Shown: in pieces, positions 45,370-53,904 of the stretch
How positions within the stretch are numbered: the stretch's first letter is position 1
Layout of the letters: the number at the start of each line of letters is the position of its first letter
Assembly (NCBI RefSeq): GCF_009857135.1
Contig: NZ_CP047318.1
Coordinates: 62,001 to 126,000, forward strand
Length of the DNA: 64,000 bases
Direction: 5' to 3'
Origin: Streptomyces sp. HM190
GTDB taxonomy: Bacteria > Actinomycetota > Actinomycetes > Streptomycetales > Streptomycetaceae
The notes under the pieces: generated by a model
The model's input: only the letters and a program-made list of their open reading frames with translations
Databases searched by the model: none
Told to the model about the DNA's origin: nothing
Made by a program: the position numbers and the translations under genes

Positions 45370-48265
45370 ACGTCACCTCAAGTCCGTCTAAAGGGCTGTA
45401 ACGGAGTCGGAAGCCTGCCAGACGGGTCTGACAATCGGCGTCCAGCGCGAGAATCAGCTGGCCGGCCAGCCAGTGACTCTCCTTCACCTGCCAGGCGGGC
45501 ACGTACAGTTCCTCCAACGCGGCGATCGCACGGTCCATCACCTCCGCGGACGAGAACTGGCTCGGCAGCCGCAGCCCGCACGAGGCGGCCGTCCTGGCCG
45601 CCCGAGGAGAAGGCGGCCGGTCCATGGGCAGCTCCAGCCCCGCCTTGCCCGGTGCGATCCAGTCGACCGTGGCCAGCGACCCGTCCGGCCGCCGCTGCAC
45701 CACGACCACCTCCAGGCTCTCGCGGCTGTCACGCACCTGAGCCCGGCCGGTACGTGTGTCGTCCGCGTCTCCTGCACCAGCCGCCACCCACCCGATCAGC
45801 GCACGCCCCGGCCGGCCCACCGCATCCAGCCGGAACACACCCGCCCGCTCGGCCTGGTCCTTGCGGTGCTCCTCATGCCGGCGCAGCGCCTGCCCCATCG
45901 CCTCGGCCCAGCCGGCAGGACCCACCGGACCATCCCCGTAGGCGGCCTGCACCAGCGGGCTGATGTCCTGCGGAAGCCGGACCGGACGGCCATCGAGGTG
46001 CTCCAGCAGAACAGCCGCCGACCGCAGCAGCCCATGCGCCCCGTACACGGCAACCGACCCCCGCACCGGCAGCGGCACCTGACCCGTCCAGTCCACACCG
46101 GTCACCAGACACCGCGCCGCGCGCAGCCGTGCCGGCCGCTGCGCCTGGCCTGTGCCCCGGGTGTGCCGGTGCAGGCGTCCCATGCGCTGCAGCAGCAGGT
46201 CCACCGGACACAGATCGCTGACCAGCAGGTCGAAGTCGACGTCCAGGGACTGCTCCGCGACCTGACTGGCCACCACGATGTGAGGCCCCGCCGGACGCCC
46301 CTGGCTCTTGTCCGGGGGCCCGAACCGGGAAAGCAGAGCGGCATCATTGGCCGCCCGGTCCACGTCGATGAAGCAGGAATGGGCCACCGTGACGGCATCT
46401 TCACCGAACCGTTCACGCAAGACCCGCGCTGTTTCCAGCACGCGGCGGACCGTGTTGCGGACCACCAGCGCGCACCCGCCGCCCGCCAGCTCGACGGCCA
46501 ACCGGCCTGCGAGGACACCGAAGTCGTCATCGAGGCGTTCAAGACGGACCTCTGCTCCGCGAGCCGCAGCCCGAGGAGACTCCACGACCGCAGTCCCGCC
46601 CGGCGCAACGGCGGTCAGCAGCGGGTAGGCATCAGATCGGCCCACGACATCGAACCCCTCGCCGGCGGCCCCGCCCTCGGCACCCGCATAGGCCTCGGCC
46701 ATCTGCCGCCTGCGCCCGGCCGGCAGCGTCGCCGACAACACCACCACCGGCACCCGGTACGCCCCCAGCCACGACAGCACACGGTCCAGATAGGCGCTCA
46801 TGTACGTGTCGTAGGCATGCGCCTCGTCGATCACCACGACCTTGCCCGCGACCGCCAGGTGCCGCAGCGCCAGATGCCGGCTCTTCAGCCCCGCGAACAG
46901 CAGCTGATCGACCGTACCCACGACGAACGACGACAGCATCGCCTTCTTCCGTCCCCGCAGCCACGCATGCGCCACCACCTCCGCGGGCGCAGCCCGCCGG
47001 TCCTCCCGCGGCCGCCACACACGCTCTTCCTCATCCACGGCGACAGCCGTGATCCTCTGAGCGCTTCCGCGCATCAGATCCGCATACGCCTCGTTCAGCG
47101 CCGCCTTGGAATGCGCCAGCAGCGCCGAGATGCGCGTTCCCCCTCCCGCAGGAATCCGTTTCAGCCAGTCCAGCAGCCGCGGAAACATCGCGTTGCCGGT
47201 CGCCATGGTCGGCAGAGCGAAGAACACACCGCCCGCACCCGAACGCGCCGCGAACACCTCGGCCGCCGCCAGCGCGGCCTCCGTCTTCCCCTCCCCCATC
47301 GGCGCTTCGATCACCAAGAGACCCGGTGCGGACATGCCCCGCGCCAGCCGCACCGCCGCCTCCTGCACCGGCCTCACCACAGCGCCCGGCGGCAGACCGA
47401 ACCGCCCGCCGAACAGCTCACCCACGTCCTCGGGCGGCAGCTGGGCCCTCCACGGTTCGGGCAAGTCCAGCCCACGCCACGCGGCCGCCACCCGCTCGGC
47501 ACTTGTACGGCCGGCCGCCTGCGGAAAATACGGGAACAGGTCGGGGTTGCTCGCGATCCAGTCAGCGACGATCACCAGCGCCGACAGCAGCACCTGCACC
47601 GGCTGCGGCAGCTTCACCGCCCGCCACACACCAAGCCGGCCCGCGACGCCGAACTCCTCGGCACACGCCTCCAGCAACTCCTCCTGCACCCGCTGCCACA
47701 CCCCGCGACTCGGCCCCGGCGTCCGCAGCAGATGAGGGCGGTCCTGCAACGCCTTGAGCTGCCCATGGTCCGGCGGCACACCGTGATGCCCTCCCACCAC
47801 CACCGCGAACTGCCCCGACTGCCGCCCCGTCCAGCCGTGCCGCTCCTCCAGCCACTGCCCCAGCAGCACCTGACCGGCCAGACCATGCGGAGCCAGCCGC
47901 CGGTCAGGACCGAACTGCCGCCGCGTCCTCATCTCCAGCCCCAGGCCGCGCATCACATCGGCCAGCTGATCCACCTGACACGCGAACGCCGGCGTCGCCT
48001 TCCCGATGTCATGCACCCCCGCCAGCCACACCGCCAGACGCCGCCCATCGGCCTCACCGTCCGGCAACACCCCCGAGACCAGCGCCCGCACGTTCGCAGG
48101 CAGCCACCGGTCCCACAACAAACCCGCTACCGCAGCACTGTCCTCCATATGCCGCCACAACGGCAGCCAACCCCCACCATCGCGGTCATGCTTCGCCCAC
48201 ACCGACCGCACCGGACCCGCAAGCCGACCCCCCAGCCCAGACCCGCACTCCCCGTCACACGCCAT
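45362..48265 (-). CDS. cas3: CRISPR helicase-nuclease Cas3, type I-E
   Basis: A protein of about 967 residues from ATG 48265; the frame extends to 48403, so a longer N-terminus is possible. The HD nuclease is first: RSVWAKHDRDGGGWLPLWRHMEDSAAVAGLLWDRWLP with the first His, then LAGVHDIGKATPAF with the HD pair. The helicase follows, with Walker A APMGEGKTEAALAAAE, VVIDEAHAYDTYMS as motif II, VVLSATLPAGRRRQM as motif III, and HIVVASQVAEQSLDVDFDLLVSDLCPVDLLLQRMGRLHRH as motifs V and VI. Cas3 degrades the target strand after Cascade binding. It heads the eight-gene operon; a TATGTAT just upstream of the ATG could be a -10 box of a leaderless promoter. Confidence 0.97.
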   Translation of the reverse strand: MACDGECGSGLGGRLAGPVRSVWAKHDRDGGGWLPLWRHMEDSAAVAGLLWDRWLPANVRALVSGVLPDGEADGRRLAVWLAGVHDIGKATPAFACQVDQLADVMRGLGLEMRTRRQFGPDRRLAPHGLAGQVLLGQWLEERHGWTGRQSGQFAVVVGGHHGVPPDHGQLKALQDRPHLLRTPGPSRGVWQRVQEELLEACAEEFGVAGRLGVWRAVKLPQPVQVLLSALVIVADWIASNPDLFPYFPQAAGRTSAERVAAAWRGLDLPEPWRAQLPPEDVGELFGGRFGLPPGAVVRPVQEAAVRLARGMSAPGLLVIEAPMGEGKTEAALAAAEVFAARSGAGGVFFALPTMATGNAMFPRLLDWLKRIPAGGGTRISALLAHSKAALNEAYADLMRGSAQRITAVAVDEEERVWRPREDRRAAPAEVVAHAWLRGRKKAMLSSFVVGTVDQLLFAGLKSRHLALRHLAVAGKVVVIDEAHAYDTYMSAYLDRVLSWLGAYRVPVVVLSATLPAGRRRQMAEAYAGAEGGAAGEGFDVVGRSDAYPLLTAVAPGGTAVVESPRAAARGAEVRLERLDDDFGVLAGRLAVELAGGGCALVVRNTVRRVLETARVLRERFGEDAVTVAHSCFIDVDRAANDAALLSRFGPPDKSQGRPAGPHIVVASQVAEQSLDVDFDLLVSDLCPVDLLLQRMGRLHRHTRGTGQAQRPARLRAARCLVTGVDWTGQVPLPVRGSVAVYGAHGLLRSAAVLLEHLDGRPVRLPQDISPLVQAAYGDGPVGPAGWAEAMGQALRRHEEHRKDQAERAGVFRLDAVGRPGRALIGWVAAGAGDADDTRTGRAQVRDSRESLEVVVVQRRPDGSLATVDWIAPGKAGLELPMDRPPSPRAARTAASCGLRLPSQFSSAEVMDRAIAALEELYVPAWQVKESHWLAGQLILALDADCQTRLAGFRLRYSPLDGLEVTCA

Positions 48266-48403
48266 GCCAGATACATACAGCCAGACAATCTCCCGCAACG
48301 CCTCGTTCAAGAAACCGAACACGACCGCGGGCAAATCTGCCCGGGCGCCACGTAACGCCAGGCCAGCCGACGTAGGATGACCGGCCACCTCCCCACGACC
48401 CAA

Positions 48404-48500
48404 CCGGTAGGCATTTACAACACTTTGAGCGGAATAACCGAATCAGTGAAAGTACCCTCGAACTATCTCCCGCAGCGATAAAGCCACAGGTCACCGAGCG
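48404..48500 (+). promoter_or_regulatory. leader of CRISPR array 2
   Basis: An AT-richer stretch between the 5' region of cas3 and the small array. GTGAAAGT at 48446-48453 and GGTCAC at 48489-48494 are 35 bases apart and sit six bases before the first repeat, as in leader 1. The leader points away from cas3, so array 2 is transcribed rightward. Confidence 0.75.
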
Positions 48501-48895
48501 GTGCTCCCCGCACCCGCGGGGATGGTCCCCGCCCTTGTCGCTCGCTTTTTTGCGCGGGCCGGCGCTCCCCGCACCCGCGGGGATGGTCCCGCCTGCTCCT
48601 GCCCGTGCTCCTGGTCGTGCTTGCGCTCCCCGCACCCGCGGGGATGGTCCCCAGGCGAGTCCCCATTGGCGGGGGCGTCCCGGGTGCTCCCCGCACCCGC
48701 GGGGATGGTCCCGCCGGCCCCACCGGCGCCGTCCCCGACCCCGAGTGCTCCCCGCACCCGCGGGGATGGTCCCCACCCATGGGGCGAGTACTACGAGATC
48801 AAGCGGTGCTCCCCGCACCCGCGGGGATGGTTCCTCGGCGGCCCCGACGGGACCGGAGGAGCCGCCGTGCTCCCCGCACACGCGGGTCTGCCCTG
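48501..48895 (+). CRISPR. type I-E CRISPR array 2, 7 repeats and 6 spacers
   Basis: Repeats of 29 bp start at 48501, 48562, 48623, 48684, 48745, 48806 and 48867, each with a 32-bp spacer. Consensus on the plus strand begins GTGCTCCCCGCACCC and ends GCGGGGATGGTCCC. It differs from array 1 by A instead of G at position 12. The second and third copies begin GCGCTCC. The sixth has TTCC at its end. The seventh is clearly degenerate and merges with the coding remnant of a transporter gene. The leader is on the left. Confidence 0.97.
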
Positions 48896-49184
48896 GATCG
48901 CTGCCGCGCTCTTCCTCACCGTCTGCCCGGTCGGCTTGATCCTGCCCACCACCACGGCCTTGTGCCTGCAGCGTGCGCCACACGCGGCGGGCAGCGCCTC
49001 CGCGCTGCTGGGTACCACCCAGTTCCTGATGGGGGCCCTCGCGCCCGCCCTGGCCGGTCTCGACGGCGAGTCCACCGCCCTGCCCATGGCCTGGTCGGTC
49101 CTCAGCCTCGCAATGGCCGCGGCGGGCTGCTTCCTCGCCCTGTGCCGCCCCTGGCGATCCACCCCCGACCCGCTGGATCACTGA
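48886..49184 (+). pseudogene. C-terminal remnant of a Bcr/CflA-type MFS transporter
   Basis: The frame runs in from the last CRISPR repeat and reads LPWIAAALFLTVCPVGLILP, then TTTALCLQRAPHAAGSASALLGTTQFLMGALAPALAGL and MAWSVLSLAMAAAGCFLALC. These are the last three membrane helices of a Bcr/CflA-like drug efflux protein with its conserved ALCLQRA-like helix. The rest of the gene is missing. The remnant begins where the array ends, so array and gene were brought together by a deletion or insertion. Confidence 0.65.
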
Positions 49185-49699
49185 GCCGACGCACGAGGAC
49201 ACGAGACCGCATCCGTCAGGCCGATCGAACACCACAGGAAGGAACCTTCTCCAGGCATTCAGCACCTGCGGCGCCGGACATCCGCACCGGAGAAGGAGCA
49301 GGCCCCTCGCGGTGTGGCAGGCGGCCTGCTCACAGGCGGAACTCCCCTCACCGGGCGGCACTGAGCTGCGGCCACCGGGTGACCGCCGCTCCGCCAGGCC
49401 GCCCAAGCCCGCAGCCGCTTCCGCGACGAACAGGCGGCCGTCGTGCTCGCCCGGCGCCGGCCGGGAACTACCGTGCCGAGGTGCGCCCACCTTGCCGGCG
49501 GGCCTGGACCCAACCGCCAAGAGCCGCAACACGCTGTACCCAGCGCAGCCAAGCCGTGCTGAACGCCTCCGGGATCACCATCGACGGCTGGCTCTCAGTC
49601 GCCCGCTGATCCCCCCTCACCCCTGGTTACACCGCTGCGTGGACACACCAGACCGGTCAGAGGGGGCAGTGGACGAGGAGTCGTCTGCCGCTGTGCGGC
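49185..49699. other. gene-less stretch of about 0.5 kb
   Basis: Overlapping open frames in GC-rich DNA without recognisable domains or ribosome binding sites. One frame ends in ASGITIDGWLSVAR near 49609, which looks like the tail of a lost gene, but the family cannot be named. Confidence 0.35.
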
Positions 49700-50242
49700 A
49701 TGATCGGTGAGCGGGGTGGAAGCGGGACGGAAGGGGGCGCCACGACCGTGGACGAACAGGCGGAGATCTCGACGCCGAAGGACGCGGCGAACAACGCGCT
49801 GGTCCTGGCCTTCGGGCGGTTGCAGGGAGCTGCGAACCGGCTGGAGTACATCCTGGGCCGGGCTCTGGAGGTGGAGTGCGGCATCAGCCATCTGATGTTC
49901 GAGGTGCTGCTCATTCTGGGGCGTGCCGGCAAGCCGGGGCTGTCGATGCGAGCCATCGCCCAGGAGCAGGTGCTGACCACGGGAGGAGCGACACGCCTAG
50001 TGGACCGCATGGAGACGGCCGGGCTGGTCGAGCGCGTCGAGGACCCCGGTGACCGGCGCGGACGGCTGGTGCGCCTCACTCCGCTGGGGGAGCGGACCAC
50101 GGTCGCCGCGTCACGGGTGCACATCGAGAACATCAGGCGCTATTTCCTCGCGCCCCTGCCGGTCGAGGACCGGGAGCGGTTCGCCGAGAACCTGCGCATG
50201 CTGAGTCATGCGGCGCGGGACATGCTGCCCCGGCTTCCCTGA
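49700..50242 (+). CDS. MarR-family transcriptional regulator
   Basis: A 180-residue protein if ATG 49700 is used; GTG at 49748 is a possible shorter start. The MarR winged helix is plain: YILGRALEVECGISHLMFEVLLILGRAGKPGLSMRAIAQEQVLTTGGATRLVDRMETAGLVERVEDPGDRRGRLVRLTPLGER. It probably represses the operon that starts at 50397, whose upstream region holds a palindrome CTGACGCGTCAG. Ligands cannot be told. Confidence 0.85.
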   Translation: MIGERGGSGTEGGATTVDEQAEISTPKDAANNALVLAFGRLQGAANRLEYILGRALEVECGISHLMFEVLLILGRAGKPGLSMRAIAQEQVLTTGGATRLVDRMETAGLVERVEDPGDRRGRLVRLTPLGERTTVAASRVHIENIRRYFLAPLPVEDRERFAENLRMLSHAARDMLPRLP

Positions 50243-50320
50243 CCGCGGTCTGCGGCAGCCGACGCAGGGCCGCGCGGGGGTGGCCAGTGTGTGATGGCCG
50301 CCACTCTCACCGAGAAATTC

Positions 50321-50332
50321 CTGACGCGTCAG
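50321..50332. promoter_or_regulatory. palindrome, candidate MarR operator
   Basis: CTGACGCGTCAG is a perfect 12-bp palindrome 65 bases before the start of the DsbA-like gene. A GATACT that could be a -10 element overlaps its right end. A MarR gene lies directly upstream, so operator function is a reasonable guess. Confidence 0.45.
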
Positions 50333-50396
50333 ATACTGTTGTGTCAGGTGAAAGGTTCGCATCAGCGGGCACCGCACCGTTCTGCCGAGGTCCTCG

Positions 50397-51023
50397 ATGA
50401 AGCTCGTCTATGTTTTCGACGCCTACTGCGGCTGGTCGCACGGATTCTCCTCGACGCTGCGCGAGGTGGCATCCCGGCATCCCGAACTCCCAGTGGACGT
50501 GGTCTCCGGCGGCCTGTTCACCGGAGAGCGCCGGGTACCCATCCGGGAGTTCGGCTACGTCCAGGGCGCCAATGCCAAGATCCGTGAGTTGACGGGCGCG
50601 GAGTTCGGCGAGACATACGATCGGCTGATCGCCGACGGATCCTTCGTGATGGACTCCGAGGCCGCCGCCCGCGGCGTGGCCGCCCTGCGCCAGGTCGCAC
50701 CCGCGCGGGCAGTGGAACTGGCCGCCGCTGCCCAGCAGGCCTTCTATCTCGACGGCCTGAGCCCGTCCGATACGGCCACCTACCGGAAGATCGCCAAGCA
50801 GAACGGCCTGGACGCGGACGCCGTCGCCGCCGCTTTCGAAGCGCCCGCAGCCCGGGCTGCGGCCGAGGCCGACTTCGCGCGCGCCGCCGAACTGGGCGTC
50901 GAAGGCTTCCCCACGCTCCTCGCCGTCGACGGCGACCACGTGACCGCCCTGGCTCGCGGGCACGCCACCACGGACGACGTCGAGCGGCGTCTCGCGGCGT
51001 TCGCGGCCACCCACACCGTCTGA
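50397..51023 (+). CDS. DsbA-family thioredoxin-fold protein (FrnE-like)
   Basis: A 208-residue protein with GAGG before ATG 50397. The start MKLVYVFDAYCGWSHGFSSTL carries the active site as CGWS, a single-Cys variant of the CxxC motif. The helical insert and the cis-Pro loop GVEGFPTLLAVDG are typical of DsbA/FrnE proteins. No signal peptide, so it acts in the cytosol as an oxidoreductase or glutathione/mycothiol-type transferase. It is first in a run of four same-strand genes. Confidence 0.8.
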   Translation: MKLVYVFDAYCGWSHGFSSTLREVASRHPELPVDVVSGGLFTGERRVPIREFGYVQGANAKIRELTGAEFGETYDRLIADGSFVMDSEAAARGVAALRQVAPARAVELAAAAQQAFYLDGLSPSDTATYRKIAKQNGLDADAVAAAFEAPAARAAAEADFARAAELGVEGFPTLLAVDGDHVTALARGHATTDDVERRLAAFAATHTV

Positions 51024-51070
51024 CCTGCGCCCCTGTCCCCGCAAGCCCCAAAGCCCCCAAGGAGGCAGCC

Positions 51071-51877
51071 ATGAGCACCCTTTCCTTCAAGGTCCTCGAC
51101 CTGGACTTCCCGGCCGGCAGCAAGAACAAGACCGCCACCCTGGTCACCGGCGAGCACGAGGCCCTGCTGGTCGACGCCGCCTTCACCCGCGCCGACGGCC
51201 ACCGCCTGGCCGCCGAGATCCTCGACTCCGGCAAGAAGCTGACCACCGTGTTCGTCTCCCACGGCGACCCCGACTTCTACTTCGGCGCCGAAGTGCTCGC
51301 CGACGCCTTCCCGGATGCGCACTTCGTCGCCACCCCGATCGTCATCGAGCACATCCGGCACTCCTACGAGGGCAAGCTCAAGGCGTGGCAGGCTCTCGGC
51401 CCGAATCTGCCCACCCGCCTCGTCGAGCTGGAGCCCCTGACGGGCGAGCTCACCCTGGAGGGCCACCGCTTCGAGCTGAAGGGCGGCCCGGCCGGCGTGC
51501 CCGACCGGCACTACCTGTGGCAGGCCGAGCACAAGGCGATCCTCGGCGGCGTCCTGCTGTTCCAGCAGGAGCACGTCTGGGTCGCCGACACCCCAACCTC
51601 CGCCGACCGCGCCGCCTGGATCGACCTCCTGGACGAGATGGCCGCCCTGGAGCCGGAACTGGTCGTGCCCGGCCACCGCCTGCCCGGCGCCCCCACCGAC
51701 GCCTCCGCCATCACCGCCACCCGCGACTACCTGATCGCCTTCGAGGAGGAGCTCGGCAAGGCGGCCGACGGCGCCGCTCTGACCGACGCGCTGGTCAAGC
51801 GCTACCCGGACAACGGCATGCTGATCGCCGCCCAGATCGGCGCGAAGGTCGCCAAGGGCGAAATGAAGTGGGGCTGA
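51071..51877 (+). CDS. MBL-fold hydrolase-like protein with altered metal site
   Basis: A 268-residue protein; AAGGAGG lies six bases before ATG. The fold is metallo-beta-lactamase type: ATLVTGEHEALLVDAAF, TTVFVSHGDPDFYFGAEVL, later VVPGHRLPG. The canonical HxHxDH is changed to SHGDPDFY, so second and third His are Asp and Tyr. Such variants are common in a Streptomyces subfamily. Substrate unknown. It is 47 bases after the DsbA-like gene and four bases before the SnoaL-like gene. Confidence 0.8.
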   Translation: MSTLSFKVLDLDFPAGSKNKTATLVTGEHEALLVDAAFTRADGHRLAAEILDSGKKLTTVFVSHGDPDFYFGAEVLADAFPDAHFVATPIVIEHIRHSYEGKLKAWQALGPNLPTRLVELEPLTGELTLEGHRFELKGGPAGVPDRHYLWQAEHKAILGGVLLFQQEHVWVADTPTSADRAAWIDLLDEMAALEPELVVPGHRLPGAPTDASAITATRDYLIAFEEELGKAADGAALTDALVKRYPDNGMLIAAQIGAKVAKGEMKWG

Positions 51878-51881
51878 CACC

Positions 51882-52304
51882 ATGACGGACGACCACACCG
51901 ACTTCGCCACCTCCACCGCCCCCGCCGACGTCGTACGCCGCCAGTACCTGGCCTCGGCGGCCGGTGATCTTCAGGCACTGCACGCCACACTCGCCCCCGA
52001 CGTCGAGTGGACCGAGATGGCCGGCTTCCCCCTCGCCGGCACCTACCGCACCCCCGAAGGCGTCACATCCAACGTGATGGAGAAGCTCGGCCAGGAATGG
52101 GACGGCTGGACCGCCCACGACGACACCTACGTCGTCGACGGCGAGAACGTCGTCGTGCTGGCCCGCTACACCGCGACCAACAAGGCCACCGGCAAACCGA
52201 TCGACGTCCGCGTCGCCCACCACTTCACGGTCCGCGGCGGCCTGATCGTCCGCTTCGAGCAGTTCGTCGACACCGCGCTCGTCCGCGACGCGATGACCGA
52301 CTGA
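51882..52304 (+). CDS. SnoaL/NTF2-like protein
   Basis: A 140-residue protein with ADVVRRQYLASAAGDLQALHATLAPDVEWTEMAGFPLAGTY at the start and ATNKATGKPIDVRVAHHFTVRGGLIVRFEQFVDT later. This is the SnoaL-like ketosteroid-isomerase fold. Role unknown; proteins of this kind often sit with small hydrolases in stress or detoxification operons. It starts four bases after the MBL gene stop. Confidence 0.8.
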   Translation: MTDDHTDFATSTAPADVVRRQYLASAAGDLQALHATLAPDVEWTEMAGFPLAGTYRTPEGVTSNVMEKLGQEWDGWTAHDDTYVVDGENVVVLARYTATNKATGKPIDVRVAHHFTVRGGLIVRFEQFVDTALVRDAMTD

Positions 52305-52333
52305 CCTCCCGCGCCACCTCAAGGACGTATCCC

Positions 52334-53032
52334 ATGAACCCGACCGTCGTGCTGGTCCACGGGGCGATGCACACCCCGTGGATCTTCGAACCGCTGCGCG
52401 AGCGGCTCACCGCCCGCGGCGTCACCTCCCGCGCCGTGCAGCTGCCCAGCAGCAACCCCGACAGCGCCGCAGCCCGAGGGTTGACCGAGGACGTCGACGT
52501 GGTCCGCGCCGCGATCCAAGCCGCCGAAGGGCCCGTCGTACTGGCCGCCCACTCCTACGGCGGTGTCCCTGCCGCCTGGGCTGCCGCCGAAGCGGACCGG
52601 GTCGCCGAACTCGTCTACCTCGCCGCGTTCGCACTCGAACCCGGAACCTCGATGATGGAATGGATGGGCGGCGACTTCCCGCCCACCTGGATCCACTCCC
52701 CCGACGGCCTGGCCGTCAAGGCAGCAGACGCGGAGCAGTCCATCTTCAGCGGCGTGGACCCCGCCCTGACCGCAGAGGCCGTCAAACGCCTCAACTGGCA
52801 GGGCATGCGCGCCTTCACCGAGAAGCTGGCCGCCGCACCCACGAAGGTCCCCCTCACGTACGTCGTGGCGACCGAAGATCCGGCATTGCCGCCCGCCGTA
52901 CAGGAACAGTGGGCAGCGCGTGCCGCCCACACCCTCCGCGTCCCCTCCGGGCACTCCCCGCACCTCTCCCACGCCGACCATGTCGCCGACGCCCTCGCCG
53001 AGGCGGTCGCACGGGCCACCACCGGAAGGTGA
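52334..53032 (+). CDS. alpha/beta hydrolase
   Basis: A 232-residue protein; AAGGA precedes ATG 52334. VVLVHGAMHTPWIFEPLRERL is the oxyanion strand, VVLAAHSYGGVPAAWAA holds the nucleophile Ser in HSYGG, VVATEDPALPP fits the acid position, and SGHSPHLSHADHVADAL carries the catalytic His. It is the pyrethroid-hydrolase/salicylate-esterase-like subfamily. Cytosolic; substrate unknown. Last gene of the MarR-linked run. Confidence 0.85.
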   Translation: MNPTVVLVHGAMHTPWIFEPLRERLTARGVTSRAVQLPSSNPDSAAARGLTEDVDVVRAAIQAAEGPVVLAAHSYGGVPAAWAAAEADRVAELVYLAAFALEPGTSMMEWMGGDFPPTWIHSPDGLAVKAADAEQSIFSGVDPALTAEAVKRLNWQGMRAFTEKLAAAPTKVPLTYVVATEDPALPPAVQEQWAARAAHTLRVPSGHSPHLSHADHVADALAEAVARATTGR

Positions 53033-53330
53033 CGCTCCGGCTGCGGCGAGTAGAGAATGCGGGCATGACGTCGACCGCAGCCCGTCAACGGACGTGACCG
53101 TTGCTGGTTGGGCCGGGTGACACGACACCGCGAGGTGTGGTGTCGGCGGCCTCGTCGGGCTTCCCGGCAATCACCGCAGGGCTGCACCGGCCGGTGATGG
53201 GCGGCTCCGGACGTCATGGCACCGACACATCCGGAGCCGCCGTCCCGGCCGGGAGCCGGGGGCAGCTGGCTGCGCGCGTTCGGCCTGTGTGCTGGTGTGG
53301 GCGAGAGGGTAGGGCTCCGTGCCGGTCACA

Positions 53331-53852
53331 TCAGGCCTGACCTTCGGTAGCGGCGGCTTGGTTGATGAGTTCGCCGAGGCTCCGGTAGTAGGGGCTGGTT
53401 CTGTGCCTGATGCGGTGCCGCACTGCGTGCGCCTGTTTGCCTTCCATGTCGAGGGAGGTGATGGACGGGAAGTGGATCAGGATGCTGGGCGCGAGTCTCC
53501 ACTCGCTGCCAGTGAGACGTGCCCAGATGTTGTTGGACACACACGCGTGAATCAGCAGGTCAGGGAGTCCCTGACGACCCCTTTGACTTGTGAGTGAGGC
53601 GGTCATGTTCGCCCACTCTTCGGGGCTGAGGGTCCAGTCCGAATACTGCATGCGCCGTGCGCGGTAGTTCACCGGCGATTCGAGCTGAGCGATGTGCCTG
53701 CCGACGCTTTCCAGGGATACGGCGAGGTCTTCGGTCCGGTAACGGTAGCGGCTGCGGGAGTGCAGTTTGCGCTGATGGACGGGCGCTTGGTGCCAGGCGT
53801 TGTCGGCGTACAAGCGAACGTGCACCACCTCGTACGGATGAAAGTGCACCAT
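53331..53852 (-). pseudogene. hypothetical gene truncated at its 5' end by the IS21 element
   Basis: A 173-codon minus-strand frame. The first 17 codons (MVHFHPYEVVHVRLYAD) are encoded by the terminal repeats of the IS21-type element at 53801, so the native start is gone. The remaining 156 residues look like a real gene: GRHIAQLESPVNYRARRMQYSDWTLSPEEWANMTASL, LIHACVSNNIWARLTGSEWRLAPSILIHFPS. No family was recognised. Translation from the IS-borne ATG is possible but no ribosome binding site was seen. Confidence 0.5.
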
Positions 53853-53853
53853 T
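53801..53853 (+). repeat. left terminal inverted repeat of the IS21-family element
   Basis: It begins TGTCGGCGTAC and ends GTGCACCATT. It contains two tandem copies of a GTGCAC-plus-GTAC unit. Aligned with the right end, the pattern TGTC, GTAC, GTGCAC, ACC, GTACG, GTGCACCATT is kept over about 53 bases. Confidence 0.75.
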
Positions 53854-53904
53854 CTTGATGCGGTGACGGGGTGTCGGCCGTGAGTCTGCTGCTGTCGGTT
53901 CGGG

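Noticed and set aside
45473..48355. 960-codon open frame antisense to cas3
   Set aside because: A His/Arg/Gln-rich mirror of the high-GC cas3 gene without a ribosome binding site or domain.
48265..48403. Longer cas3 start at 48403
   Set aside because: The extra 46 codons do not match the family N-terminus, which fits the ATG at 48265; kept only as an alternative.
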